From Paenibacillus cymbidii (lineage in GTDB: Bacteria > Bacillota > Bacilli > Paenibacillales > NBRC-103111), in NCBI RefSeq assembly GCF_004764705.1, contig NZ_SHLX01000002.1, positions 456,131 to 520,130 on the forward strand: 64,000 nucleotides of DNA, read 5' to 3'. The notes under the pieces were generated by a model, which was not told the origin of the DNA, did not search any database, and worked only from the letters and a program-made list of their open reading frames with translations. Below are positions 8,047 to 17,854 of the stretch, one piece after another; position 1 is the stretch's first letter, and every line of letters begins with the position of its first letter. The position numbers and the translations under genes were made by a program.

Positions 8047-10164
8047 TCAGAATATAGCCGGAGGCGGGGGGTCACCCGCACTTCCTCTATGCTTGGCCGT
8101 TTCTTCCGTCTGTTCGCTTGTTCCATATTCCTTTCTGATCTTCTTGACGACAACGGGCAAGGTGTGGAAATAACTGATGAGTGTCCCTTCGCAGCCGCGG
8201 TCCGGCAGATCCGCTGCATGCAATTGCATGTACAGTTCAATCTTTTCGCTGGCCCTGTCACAAGCCTTTCTCACAACGCTTTGATCCTCTTCGTTTAGCG
8301 AGTAAGGCGATTTGCCGGAACAAATCACAGCTAGCGGCACCAACGATTCAATCGCCTCCAAATGATGGACGGTACACATGATTCGATTGAGAAGAAACTT
8401 GATCAGACTCGTTCCGGAGGACGAACTCCTCCCTTCGAGACAAGCAGATAGCTGCTTGTGAATGCGATGATATTCCAGCTTAATCTCAATCACCTTATTC
8501 AGGCTCCACCAATGAATACTGCCCAAACCTGCGGAGAACCAGCAGGCAACAAAACAAAAGCCCACATTAGGCAGCTCTTTCCGTACGCGATGGTCTACGT
8601 CGTCAAGGTCTTTTATGGCACGAATGAACGATTCGGCAGCTTCCATTCCCATGGATTGCGTAAAGGCTGCATAGAAGCGATCGGGTGTCAGCGTATGGTC
8701 GTTACAGAGTGCTGCGGCATAGTTGATCGCTATTCGATTCTCGGCGGTTCTCCAATGATTGAAGACAACCCCTGCCACACGCCCCTTGGAACCGCTGAGC
8801 TGAATCAGTTCAATTAACCGATAAATGCCGGTTAACGGATTCTGCTGCAGATACATATTGCCATCGAATTCACACCAGCTATAGATCATCATTCTTTGTA
8901 AATGCTCAGGCTCCAGCGCCATTTGTTCAAGAGATTCAACAACCTCTCGCGCCCCATGCGCAGGTAAAAAGGCAAAGCTGATTTCGGGTGGAGCCAGCCT
9001 TGTCAAGAGCTTGTGGGCAACCCGGAGGGCGGCATGTTCTGTAGCATATACACCAAGCGCAATCAGCGGCAGACGCTCCAGCCCGGCGTTCAACAATTTC
9101 TCCGTGATTTTTAAAGCAAGCGAGATTTGGCTCATAATACCAGGTGTTTGCACATAAGCATCCTTCAGGTCAGAGGCAAGCTCCAACTCGTCAACCAAAT
9201 AGCTGCCAAATAGCTGGTTGGCCAGCTCCCGCACCTTGGCAACGGAAGCGGCATATTCCAGGTATTCATTCCCGCCGCACTCCGATGTGATGATTTCGAA
9301 CACGTCAATCAGCGGGTATTGCGCAAGCGCCGCCAGACACTTGGCATAACAATCTGCAAACAGCAGATCCCCCGGCTTCTCCCGCCTCAGCTCTATGGAG
9401 AATTGAACTTGCATGCCCGTCTTCTTGGCTTCCTCCATCACCTGCTGCAGCCAGTGAATGGCCGCTTGGCTTAAAGCTGCGCCTGTATGTTCGTCGCTTC
9501 GCCCGATAAACAAGGATTCCAATTCCGGTATACAATACATGCTTTCATTCCGAATCGAATTCCGGATCGGATGCGCCGCTGGAATAGCATGCTCCTGGCC
9601 ATAAAAGAATTGACCGGCTTTCACGTCATCTCCCCTGTCCACAAATTCATACCATTGCCCGGGATAGCTGTGAAAGGTAATATGGTTATATTTCAAACGA
9701 GCCAATTGGCGAATGTACCGTTTCGCTTCTGCCAATGGATACGAGGAAATATCCATCGGGAAATTAATATGCTGCCGAATGCCTCTTCTTTGTACGGACG
9801 GATTCACGAGGATGGAGAACCCCAGCAGGTTGTTCAATGAGAAATGCGCGGAGATCATCGTATCCGAGATATCATAGCAAATGCCGGCCTGTTCAAACAT
9901 CGTATACACGGCATGCAATACACAGGCTCCGTCTGCCCCCGTAAGCTGAACCCGAAAGGTGCGATCGTTCTCCAACTGTGTAGTTACAGCAAAGCTAAAG
10001 GGCTCCATATAAGCGTCAATCTTCAGCTCAAAAACCCATTCATCCGACTCCACATCACTTAATAACGCTTCCTGCTCCAAACGATCCCATGTTTCGATTA
10101 ATTCCTGTTCTGCATAACGCAGAACGATGGATGCAGCAGCGAACTCATTCCGAACCCGAACCAT
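8047..10164 (-). CDS. putative large glycoside hydrolase (GH20/GH67-like N-terminal fold)
   Basis: A 705-residue protein without a signal peptide. An N-terminal beta/alpha domain (1-125) is followed by RGIRQHINFPMDISSY and RYIRQLARLKYNHITFHSY, the kind of entry into a TIM barrel seen in GH67 alpha-glucuronidases and GH20-related proteins. The remainder is helical with conserved Trp/His patches. I cannot assign a family or catalytic residues with certainty. Position between the binding-protein gene and the GH29-like gene supports a role in breaking down the sugar brought in by the ABC transporter. Confidence 0.55.
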   Translation of the reverse strand: MVRVRNEFAAASIVLRYAEQELIETWDRLEQEALLSDVESDEWVFELKIDAYMEPFSFAVTTQLENDRTFRVQLTGADGACVLHAVYTMFEQAGICYDISDTMISAHFSLNNLLGFSILVNPSVQRRGIRQHINFPMDISSYPLAEAKRYIRQLARLKYNHITFHSYPGQWYEFVDRGDDVKAGQFFYGQEHAIPAAHPIRNSIRNESMYCIPELESLFIGRSDEHTGAALSQAAIHWLQQVMEEAKKTGMQVQFSIELRREKPGDLLFADCYAKCLAALAQYPLIDVFEIITSECGGNEYLEYAASVAKVRELANQLFGSYLVDELELASDLKDAYVQTPGIMSQISLALKITEKLLNAGLERLPLIALGVYATEHAALRVAHKLLTRLAPPEISFAFLPAHGAREVVESLEQMALEPEHLQRMMIYSWCEFDGNMYLQQNPLTGIYRLIELIQLSGSKGRVAGVVFNHWRTAENRIAINYAAALCNDHTLTPDRFYAAFTQSMGMEAAESFIRAIKDLDDVDHRVRKELPNVGFCFVACWFSAGLGSIHWWSLNKVIEIKLEYHRIHKQLSACLEGRSSSSGTSLIKFLLNRIMCTVHHLEAIESLVPLAVICSGKSPYSLNEEDQSVVRKACDRASEKIELYMQLHAADLPDRGCEGTLISYFHTLPVVVKKIRKEYGTSEQTEETAKHRGSAGDPPPPAIF

Positions 10165-10191
10165 AATGATGCCTCCAACTGTTAAAATGAG

Positions 10192-10214
10192 AAGGCCGGG
10201 ATCGACCCGGCCTT
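10192..10214 (-). terminator. GC-rich hairpin after the binding-protein gene (partial terminator)
   Basis: AAGGCCGGG and CCCGGCCTT form a perfect 9-bp stem around ATCGA. On the minus strand it is followed by CTCATTTTAACAG, a poor T-run. It lies between the binding-protein gene and the hydrolase gene. Such hairpins often raise the level of binding-protein mRNA over downstream genes. Confidence 0.55.
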
Positions 10215-10247
10215 TCGGAGTAAACCAGCTTGCAGGGCTGAAGCTTC

Positions 10248-11966
10248 CTACGGTTTAAAGGAGGCTTTCGTTCTGGTGAATACGTCCGTCCAATATGCGT
10301 TTGATTGATCCAGCCCCATCTTGACCATTTCAGCAATAACACTCTTCATCTGCGTCGTAAACTCCGCATCCGTCTTGGCCATGATCACCTTCGGCACATT
10401 GGTGCTGATGAATGTCATTAAATTATCATCGATTCGTTTTATATCATCCGGCACAGTGCCTGTCGCCACTTGGAAATCAGTATTGATTTCCAGAAATTTG
10501 AGCTTCTTCTCTGCTACCAGCTTGTCATAATACTGGCCTGGATAGACCACATTGTAATGGCTGCTGAAGTCCTTATCCAGCGGATTGCTTCGTTTAACGA
10601 AGACCTCCGGAGCCAATGCCAAATCCATTCTCTGCCCGTCGGCATGCACCTTGGCTGCATTGAATCCTGCCATTTTCTGATACTTGGTGATTCCGGACAA
10701 GTTGACGAATGCATTGTTGGCTGTATCATAGTTTGCTACGATATCCGGTTTCAGTTTGGATACGCCGCCTTCTTTCATCCAATGCTCGCCTTCGATCCCG
10801 CTCCAGAGAATCCTCGAACCCTCTTCGGAAAAAGCGAAATCCAGCAATTCCATCGCTCTTTGCGGATTTTTGTTGTTTTTCGTTATCACCAGCAGATAAT
10901 CCTGATTGCCGTTATTGGAATATCCCCCATGGAATACATACGGGTACATTCCAGGCACCGGCATAAATCCGGCTGTATCCTTGCCTTGTTTGGCCAGTTC
11001 GGCATTCAGCTGTGTAGTCCATGCTGCATAGGTGGACAGAATTTGGCCGTTATTCCCTTTGGCCTGCATATTGTCAAATTTCTGCACGAATGATTCCGGA
11101 TCGAGCAGTCCCATTTGATTGGCTTTGTTGTAAAACTTAATCCCCGCCCACCAACTGCTGCTTTCATCCATCAAAAAGTTTTTGGCGGCAAAATCGCTGT
11201 TGTATTCCATCGTGCCCATTTGTTCAACGCCGCTCCCATACGTTTGATACAGCTTATAGGGCCATGTTCCCCAATCATTCCACAAGGAAAATGCATACAC
11301 TTTTTTGCCATCTGCCGTCTTGGGATGTTTATCTTGCATTTGTTTCATTACATTGAGAAAGTCATCCGGATTGTTCATCGCCGGATACCCGAGCTCCTTA
11401 TAATAGTCCCATCTGATATTGGGGCCAACATCATACATATACTGCATGGCAACAGGGCCGCCGCCTGCCGATAACGCATACAGATTTCCTTTATTCTCGC
11501 TTAAATATTGTTTGGAAAACTTAATGCGATCCGCCTGTTTCTTGATATTCGGCGCGTTCGCGACGAGATCGTCCAGCGGGATGATCTTGTTGCCGTCTAC
11601 CAGCACCTTCAACCATTTGCGCTGGGCCAGCACAATCTCCGGCAAATCCCCGCTTGCCGCCAGCACCTTAAACTGATCTTCATTCATCGATTTAAAATCC
11701 AATTGAATGCCCAGGCGTCTCTCGATTTCCTTGGCTACCGGATCGGACTGGACGCCTTCATACAAGCTGCCTTGTTGCAAGGAAATCGTCATCCGGATTA
11801 CGGGCTTGGGCGTTGGAGTCGAGGCTTGAGTTGCAGCCGGAGTGCTTGCCGGGCTACTGCTCGCTTGCTCCTTGCTTGTTTCCTTCTTGGAGCTGCATGC
11901 CGATAACACCGTACTGATGCTGAGCGTTAGAACCGCGACCACAACCATCGTCTTTTTCAATTTCAC
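10248..11966 (-). CDS. extracellular sugar-binding lipoprotein of ABC transporter (LplA-like), copy 1
   Basis: A 572-residue family 1 solute-binding protein. The GTG start at 11966 has AAAGGAGCG upstream; the frame stays open further but without a ribosome site. The signal peptide ends in the lipobox LSAC, so the mature protein is a membrane-anchored lipoprotein. The mature part carries MTISLQQGSLYEGVQSDP and the conserved GGYSNNGNQDYLLVI block. It follows two permease genes and should capture the oligosaccharide. It is closely related along its whole length to the protein at 17855-19516. Confidence 0.9.
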   Translation of the reverse strand: MKLKKTMVVVAVLTLSISTVLSACSSKKETSKEQASSSPASTPAATQASTPTPKPVIRMTISLQQGSLYEGVQSDPVAKEIERRLGIQLDFKSMNEDQFKVLAASGDLPEIVLAQRKWLKVLVDGNKIIPLDDLVANAPNIKKQADRIKFSKQYLSENKGNLYALSAGGGPVAMQYMYDVGPNIRWDYYKELGYPAMNNPDDFLNVMKQMQDKHPKTADGKKVYAFSLWNDWGTWPYKLYQTYGSGVEQMGTMEYNSDFAAKNFLMDESSSWWAGIKFYNKANQMGLLDPESFVQKFDNMQAKGNNGQILSTYAAWTTQLNAELAKQGKDTAGFMPVPGMYPYVFHGGYSNNGNQDYLLVITKNNKNPQRAMELLDFAFSEEGSRILWSGIEGEHWMKEGGVSKLKPDIVANYDTANNAFVNLSGITKYQKMAGFNAAKVHADGQRMDLALAPEVFVKRSNPLDKDFSSHYNVVYPGQYYDKLVAEKKLKFLEINTDFQVATGTVPDDIKRIDDNLMTFISTNVPKVIMAKTDAEFTTQMKSVIAEMVKMGLDQSNAYWTDVFTRTKASFKP

Positions 11967-12039
11967 GCTTACTTCGCTCCTTTTTATGAATAAATTTCGA
12001 CTTATAGCAACCGATTGCCCCGTTAAAGAGGAATCGAGT

Positions 12040-12933
12040 TTACCCTTTGACAGCGCCCAGCATGATCCCTTTGACAAAGTAACCTTGCAGGATGGGATAG
12101 ACGAATATGATGGGCAATGTGACAATGATCGTCATGGTCATTCGAATGGACTGGGGGCTAATTGCCGAAACCGGCCGCGAAATCGATGTTTGCGTTTGTG
12201 CCTCCCGCATTTTTCTCGCCAGCATTTCCGATTGATTCAAAACGTCATAGAGTACCATTTGCAAGGTTCTTAATTTCTGCCCGGACACCAGAAAATAATT
12301 GTCCACCCAAGTGTTCCATTGATTTACCGCGCTGAACACAGCAATCGTCGCAAGAATCGGCAGCGATAATGGAAGGATGATTTTGAAGACAATCGTATAA
12401 TATCCCGCTCCATCGACCGTTGCACATTCCTCCAACGCAGGCGGAATTTGCTCGAAGAAGGTTTTCAAGAGGATCACATAGAATCCAACAATGGCGGTAG
12501 GCAGAATGTATAACATAAAATTATTGCCCAGCCCCAAGCCTTTCATCGTTAAATACCAAGGGATAAGCCCTGCGTTAAAATACATCGTCATAATGACGAA
12601 CCGATAAGCCCACTTGCGCAGCGGCAGCTCATTTTTGGTCAAGGTAAAAGCAAATAAAGAGCAGCTTAGAACGGTAACGAACGTGCCGATGATTGTTCGG
12701 GAAACGGAAATGAAAATGGCTTGCCCAATCATTTGTTGATTTAATATTTGCGTGTAATTGGATAAGGTCACCTCCTTGGGCAGAAGAATCAGCCCCTGGG
12801 AAGCCTGGATGGGGTCGCTGATGGAATAAATAAAGATATAGAAAAAGGGATACATGCACACGATCATTAACAGGGTCAAGAGGACTGCATTAATCATGTT
12901 GAATGTATGCCCGGCAAATGAATGTTTTTTCAT
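12040..12933 (-). CDS. carbohydrate ABC transporter permease (LplC/YtcP-like)
   Basis: A 297-residue inner-membrane protein with about six hydrophobic segments and the EAA-loop signature TVDGAGYYTIVFKIILP, which docks the ATPase. It ends in MLGAVKG, as LplC-type permeases do. The start at 12933 was chosen over an upstream ATG because AGAAAGGAG lies just before it. It pairs with the LplB-like permease upstream. No ATPase gene is present, so a shared MsmX-type ATPase encoded elsewhere is likely. Confidence 0.9.
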   Translation of the reverse strand: MKKHSFAGHTFNMINAVLLTLLMIVCMYPFFYIFIYSISDPIQASQGLILLPKEVTLSNYTQILNQQMIGQAIFISVSRTIIGTFVTVLSCSLFAFTLTKNELPLRKWAYRFVIMTMYFNAGLIPWYLTMKGLGLGNNFMLYILPTAIVGFYVILLKTFFEQIPPALEECATVDGAGYYTIVFKIILPLSLPILATIAVFSAVNQWNTWVDNYFLVSGQKLRTLQMVLYDVLNQSEMLARKMREAQTQTSISRPVSAISPQSIRMTMTIIVTLPIIFVYPILQGYFVKGIMLGAVKG

Positions 12934-12968
12934 TTGAACTCCTTTCTGCATGCCGCATCATCACTTCA

Positions 12969-13880
12969 CTAAACGATGGCTTCTCCGCGCACTTTTTTGG
13001 CAATCTGATTGATCGTGAACAGCAACGCCAAACTAACGATCGTTTTGAATACGCCTATCGTGGTTGCATAAGCATAGTCTCCTTGCAGAATGCCGACTCT
13101 GTAAATGTAGTAGTCCAACACATTGAGCTTGTCGGCGACCAACGGATTGTAGAAAACAAAAAATTGTTCGAAGCCGTTGGATAACAGGTTGCTGACGGAA
13201 AGCAGCAGCAGCACAATAAAGGTAGGCATAATGCCCGGAACGGTAATATGCCAGATCGTCTGCAGCCGGTTGGCTCCGTCCACCCTGGCCGCATCGAATT
13301 GTTCGAGGTCAATTCCGCTGATGGCCGCCAAGTAAATGATGGCGTTGAAGCCAATCGTTTTCCATAAATGAAAGGCGGTTTGAATATACCAGGCTCCCGC
13401 ATTATTCCCCAATACATTTAACGGGGCATCGCTTATATTCAGCATGCCGAGAATCCGATTGACCAACCCGTCTATAGAAAACATGGAGAAAGCCAACGAG
13501 AAAACGATAATCCAGCTGATAAAATAAGGTAATGTCGTTGTCGTTTGCACCAGCTTCTTGAATCGATGATTTTTCAACTCTGACAGCATAATCGCCAGCA
13601 TGACTGGAAGCGGTGCGGTCAAGAGCGCCAGAAAGCTTAGGACGAACGTATTCTTCAGCACTTTATATAAATCACTGCCGGGACCTAGCGCCAGCTCGAA
13701 AAACTTGAGACCCACATAGGGCGTATTTCCAAGTGGAATTCCCGGCTTATAATCAAAAAAAACATAAACCCAACCGAATAAAGGAATATAATAAAAGATA
13801 AAAGTGATGATCATGAAGGGGGCCGCCATGGAGACCAGCATCGTTCGATTTCTGCTCCAGCCCGCTTTTTTACTAAACAT
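12969..13880 (-). CDS. carbohydrate ABC transporter permease (LplB-like)
   Basis: A 303-residue permease with the N-terminal pattern of LplB proteins (FGWVYVFFDYKPGIPL) and the EAA loop RVDGANRLQTIWHITVPG. The start ATG at 13880 has GAGGAGGA about nine bases upstream. It is the first gene of the transporter unit and is preceded by a long hyphenated dyad. With the LplC-like partner it forms the channel for the sugar bound by the lipoproteins. Confidence 0.9.
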   Translation of the reverse strand: MFSKKAGWSRNRTMLVSMAAPFMIITFIFYYIPLFGWVYVFFDYKPGIPLGNTPYVGLKFFELALGPGSDLYKVLKNTFVLSFLALLTAPLPVMLAIMLSELKNHRFKKLVQTTTTLPYFISWIIVFSLAFSMFSIDGLVNRILGMLNISDAPLNVLGNNAGAWYIQTAFHLWKTIGFNAIIYLAAISGIDLEQFDAARVDGANRLQTIWHITVPGIMPTFIVLLLLSVSNLLSNGFEQFFVFYNPLVADKLNVLDYYIYRVGILQGDYAYATTIGVFKTIVSLALLFTINQIAKKVRGEAIV

Positions 13881-13976
13881 GTATGGCAATCCTCCTCAGG
13901 GCTTGCTTTAGCAAATCGGCTTCACAAGCATAATCTGCGTTTTCTCCTACATGACAGATTGTAATCAGAAACGGCC

Positions 13977-14022
13977 CCCGTTCCCAGAAACAAAACAACG
14001 AAATTTGTTGTTTTGAAACGGG
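13977..14022 (-). promoter_or_regulatory. long hyphenated dyad upstream of the transporter unit (candidate operator)
   Basis: The core is CAAAACAAC (13991-13999), a 7-bp centre GAAATTT, and GTTGTTTTG (14007-14015), a perfect 9-bp match. Outer arms CCCGTT (13977-13982) and AACGGG (14017-14022) extend it. No T-run follows on the minus strand, so an intrinsic terminator is unlikely. The AAC-N7-GTT layout recurs before the second binding protein (19586-19604) and the YesN gene (23200-23222). Confidence 0.5.
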
Positions 14023-14079
14023 AATGAAAGAGCCGTTTATTCGATCCTTTTGTATCGTGATGGCCTATTTATTGTGCAG

Positions 14080-16239
14080 TTACGAATTTTGTACGGATGA
14101 GGGATGGCCCAGCGAGTCAGATGGCCATATTTCTAATAGATCCGCCCCCAGAGGCGGCAGGAAACGAGTCCATTTCAATTTCCCATCGATCATAGCAACA
14201 TTGGGTTGCGGAACAAAGTACCACAGATCGGGATCAAGCCCCAATACCGCCACGTCTATTTCACCCTTAATATCCCGAAACGCCGTAGTTAAATTAAATA
14301 AATTAATAACCAAAGCATTCTCATGCGGCAACACGTGAAAATGAGCTTCCTCGGGACAGGTTGCCGATCCGTAAAATTCACCTTGTGTATAAAACTTTTT
14401 GAGCCGCTTGTATTGCTTCATCCACATCTTTTGCGATTCCGCGATAACCGGATGACGGTGAGTGCCCCCTATTCCCAGATGTCTGCAGGTTGAAGCATAC
14501 CACCAAAAAACAATGCCGTGTTCATTATCTTGTTTGAGATCAATGTGCAAATAAAGCGGAACATTACAAGCCAAATTATAATAAAACAAGGCTAATGATC
14601 GACCTTCGAGCAGATCCTCCAGCGGATTCCACATTAACTCATAGCCCCAACGCATATCGTAGCTGTGTTCCATTCCATATTGATAATAAACCGGGGTATA
14701 CCGGGTTCGACTTCCTCCACTGATCATATCATGCATTTCAATCCATACTTCCGGATACTTCATCTTCACTCGCCGGGTCAGTTCCATACAGGCTTCCATA
14801 TGATCATTTTTTTCATAGGGCACCGGATGTCCATGGGTTTCATTCCAGCACCCTCCGTTCCAGTTATTCCCGTCAAACATAATAAAGCCGGCTCCCTTGG
14901 CGCAATGGTCAAGCAACCGGCCGGCCGCCTCGTCCAGATACGATGTTGAGCCGAGACACAAGGAGCCTTCGAGGATCGCCCCCGTCCGATCTTTCCGATA
15001 GGCCTCTTTCGACCAACTGGAAACAAAGCCGGCCTGGCTGGTCCAGGGAGCTACCGGAGCGTGCAGGGAAACTTGCAAACCGTATTTATCCTTCATTTCA
15101 TCCATAAAGGCTTGCTCTGATCCTAACCACGCTTCTCCCCAAAGAAAGGAGCCAAATTCCGTGTCCCAGCCTGGATCCAGGTATAGCGCTTCTGCCCCGT
15201 ATTGCGCTGCCTTAATAGCCTCCTGTTCAATCCAAGCTTTGGTATAGGTGAAGGAACGTGTCGTTTTGGATTGAAAGTCTCGCGTCGGACAATTCATGTT
15301 CCATTCCGGATTGTCATACAATTCGTTCCAATGAATCGGAGGATTGAAGGATGCGGGAAATCTGCAGCCCTGATGATCCAGGAAAGCACGGAATGCATAA
15401 GCGGTTTCATAATACTTCCCGGCCACCTGCTCGAATCTTGTCAAACCGAGTTGAACCGTTTCTCCCTTGCCAATCCGTTTCAGAATAGCAGGTTCGCCGT
15501 CCACCATGGCTGCACCTCCAAACCGGAGCGCTGCCCGATCCGGATAAGCTTCCACCGCGATAACGCTATACATCATATGTACACTCGAAAAATGAAAGAT
15601 GCCCAGGGTAAATAGCTCGTACTCCCAAGCCCAACCCTCCGAAGCACGATGCAGCGCCGGAAAATACATACAGCCGAGGTTCTCGGCAGTGCGAACCTCT
15701 TCTCCCGGCCTCGCCAACAAATCCATGAAGGTGTAAGAGCGATCCATTCCCTTTAAATCATCCGCGGCATGTTTAAAGGGCAGGGCGGTCAGCCTTTGAT
15801 TTCTCAATTCCGGCAGGATGACTGCATCCGGTTTTCCGTGCCATCCCGGATCTTGTGTAAAGGTTTTTTGCAGCCCCATTTCGATGTGCTTGAGTGAAAT
15901 GGTTTCCTCCGTAGTGTTGACGAGTTGTATACTTTCTTCCATAACAGGTTGATTACAGGACATTGTAAAATGATGAATGATTTCCAGTCCCGCCGCTTTC
16001 CCACGAATCTCGATGGTCTGTTCATTCAGCAAGCGGCAAACCAGATGCTCCAATTGATCAATCACTCTATAGCCGTGCAGGGATGGAATCGTAAACCGAT
16101 ATAGATACCCATCATCCGCCATCCGGGTTCCCGTTGATCGTTCCGTCCACGAAACTTTTAATTGATTGGATACGACATTTACTTTTAATTCCCATGCCGC
16201 GTTGACGAGCCGACAACCCTCATGTTGATTTATTTCCAT
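14080..16239 (-). CDS. GH36-like glycoside hydrolase (alpha-galactosidase clan)
   Basis: A 719-residue protein with an N-terminal beta-sandwich (1-300) and a central TIM barrel. LYLDPGWD (352-359) corresponds to the DDGW region of clan GH-D, and IMFDGNNWNGG (D456) lies where GH36 enzymes carry the nucleophile. There is no signal peptide, so it should act on imported sugars. It starts 15 bp after the stop of the first YesN gene, so the two are probably co-transcribed. The exact linkage cut is not visible from sequence. Confidence 0.65.
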   Translation of the reverse strand: MEINQHEGCRLVNAAWELKVNVVSNQLKVSWTERSTGTRMADDGYLYRFTIPSLHGYRVIDQLEHLVCRLLNEQTIEIRGKAAGLEIIHHFTMSCNQPVMEESIQLVNTTEETISLKHIEMGLQKTFTQDPGWHGKPDAVILPELRNQRLTALPFKHAADDLKGMDRSYTFMDLLARPGEEVRTAENLGCMYFPALHRASEGWAWEYELFTLGIFHFSSVHMMYSVIAVEAYPDRAALRFGGAAMVDGEPAILKRIGKGETVQLGLTRFEQVAGKYYETAYAFRAFLDHQGCRFPASFNPPIHWNELYDNPEWNMNCPTRDFQSKTTRSFTYTKAWIEQEAIKAAQYGAEALYLDPGWDTEFGSFLWGEAWLGSEQAFMDEMKDKYGLQVSLHAPVAPWTSQAGFVSSWSKEAYRKDRTGAILEGSLCLGSTSYLDEAAGRLLDHCAKGAGFIMFDGNNWNGGCWNETHGHPVPYEKNDHMEACMELTRRVKMKYPEVWIEMHDMISGGSRTRYTPVYYQYGMEHSYDMRWGYELMWNPLEDLLEGRSLALFYYNLACNVPLYLHIDLKQDNEHGIVFWWYASTCRHLGIGGTHRHPVIAESQKMWMKQYKRLKKFYTQGEFYGSATCPEEAHFHVLPHENALVINLFNLTTAFRDIKGEIDVAVLGLDPDLWYFVPQPNVAMIDGKLKWTRFLPPLGADLLEIWPSDSLGHPSSVQNS

Positions 16240-16254
16240 GGCCTATTCCCCCCT

Positions 16255-17829
16255 TCATACCTCTTTAGCCCATGATTTCTTAAATTCGCTGGGCCTTACC
16301 CCCACTACCTTCTTAAACAAGCGACTGAAATAGCTTTGATCGGTAAATCCGGCCTCTTCCATGATATCGTATAGCTTTTTATCCGATTTCAAGAGAAGCT
16401 CCTTTGCTTTTTCAATGCGAATCTGCTGCAAATAATCACTAAAGCTGATTCCGGCTTCCTTCTTGAATAGCATGCTTAAATGATTGTAAGACAGATTCAC
16501 TTTTTCCGCCGCTTGATGCAAATCCACGCTTTCCTTGTAATGTTCTTCCATCCACTCCATAACCCGCGATACTTCCTTGCTCATCTGGTTTCGCGACCTC
16601 AATCGGTGGATTTCCTCTACAAAAGCTTCAAAGAATGCAAACAACTCCTCCAACGTTTCACTCTTGGCCATGAGCTCTGTATAGGTATACACCAGCTCTG
16701 ACACAGCATCGCCTGTTAACCGCAGCGAATATGTTATCCTGTGCAGGCCCTGCATGAACAACCAGATGACTTGCTGCCTCTCCTCTGAACGGAACCCGCC
16801 TATCTGCCGTAGCTTGTCATACAAGATCTTTCGACGGGAATCACTTGTAAGCCAATCTTGATCGCCTCCGTTCAGCAAATAAGATGACAAGTGAGAATCT
16901 TTGGAATCACTCGTTTTATATTCATTTAATGTGCCTAAACCTCGAAAAAACTTTTGCTCCAAAGCGGTTGAGCATTCCGTGTAAACGGATTTCAGCCTTT
17001 CAAAGCCAATATGCAAGGAACTGATGCCGAACGTGACTGTCATGTTAAAATAGGTTTTCATGACCTTTTTAATATGCTCCAACAGTGGAAACAACTCCTC
17101 CACCTTCGCACAGTTTGCTAGGATAAAATAACGGGAATCACTGTCATGGATGGATTCCCCGCGACGGAAGCCTGACATGATTTCCTCCAACACATTTAAT
17201 AGCGACATTTTGATAATCTGGCCCTTAAGATCTTTGAATTTTTCCTGAAGCAGCTCGAAGTGATCAATCTCCATCATCACTCCCGCTATACCTTTCGATG
17301 GTTGTAATCTAAGCTGCAGTTCCTCCGCTTTACCGGTAAATTCCTCGACGAAATATCGCCTGCGAAATAAATAATCTTTGATCAGGATTTCCTTTTGCAC
17401 ATCCCGATCCCATTCCATTTGAGCATCCGTTTGAATGGTTCTGCCTTCTTTTTCAAGCTCTTTCACAAGTCTGTTCAGCACGCTATCAATTTCATCGGGA
17501 GTCATCGTTAGCTTCAAGATATAATCCGATACGCCATATTTCAACGCCGTACGAACCATGTCAAAATCGTCCAAACAAGTTAAAACGACAATTTTGGACT
17601 GTTGCTCGTCGGATTCGCGAATTTTGACGATGAAATCCAAACCATCCATGACCGGCATACGAAGGTCCGTAATGACGATATCAGGTTTGACTTGTTGGTA
17701 TGCGGTCCAGCCATCTGCACCATTGGATACATCGGATACGACCTTCATATTCAGCTTGGCCCAATTCACCGTGCTTTTCAGCATCATTCTAAACATCATT
17801 TCATCTTCGGCAATTAGTACATGATACAA
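16255..17829 (-). CDS. YesN-like response regulator, AraC-type output, copy 1
   Basis: A 524-residue regulator. The receiver domain (1-120) has the acidic pocket EDE and phospho-acceptor D55 in DIVITDLRMP. A middle domain follows, then an AraC helix-turn-helix at the C-terminus (about 425-524; YLQQIRIEKAKELLL, QSYFSRLFKKVVGVRPSEFK). The TTG start at 17829 is chosen because GGAGGGGGTCATT precedes it. It has no kinase beside it; the only kinase is two genes upstream, next to a second, very similar regulator. It probably activates the sugar uptake genes. Confidence 0.9.
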   Translation of the reverse strand: MYHVLIAEDEMMFRMMLKSTVNWAKLNMKVVSDVSNGADGWTAYQQVKPDIVITDLRMPVMDGLDFIVKIRESDEQQSKIVVLTCLDDFDMVRTALKYGVSDYILKLTMTPDEIDSVLNRLVKELEKEGRTIQTDAQMEWDRDVQKEILIKDYLFRRRYFVEEFTGKAEELQLRLQPSKGIAGVMMEIDHFELLQEKFKDLKGQIIKMSLLNVLEEIMSGFRRGESIHDSDSRYFILANCAKVEELFPLLEHIKKVMKTYFNMTVTFGISSLHIGFERLKSVYTECSTALEQKFFRGLGTLNEYKTSDSKDSHLSSYLLNGGDQDWLTSDSRRKILYDKLRQIGGFRSEERQQVIWLFMQGLHRITYSLRLTGDAVSELVYTYTELMAKSETLEELFAFFEAFVEEIHRLRSRNQMSKEVSRVMEWMEEHYKESVDLHQAAEKVNLSYNHLSMLFKKEAGISFSDYLQQIRIEKAKELLLKSDKKLYDIMEEAGFTDQSYFSRLFKKVVGVRPSEFKKSWAKEV

Positions 17830-17854
17830 AATGACCCCCTCCAACCGGATTGGA

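Noticed and set aside
13977..14022. Hairpin as intrinsic terminator of the GH36-like gene
   Set aside because: No T-run follows on the minus strand and the core layout recurs upstream of other genes, so an operator is more likely.
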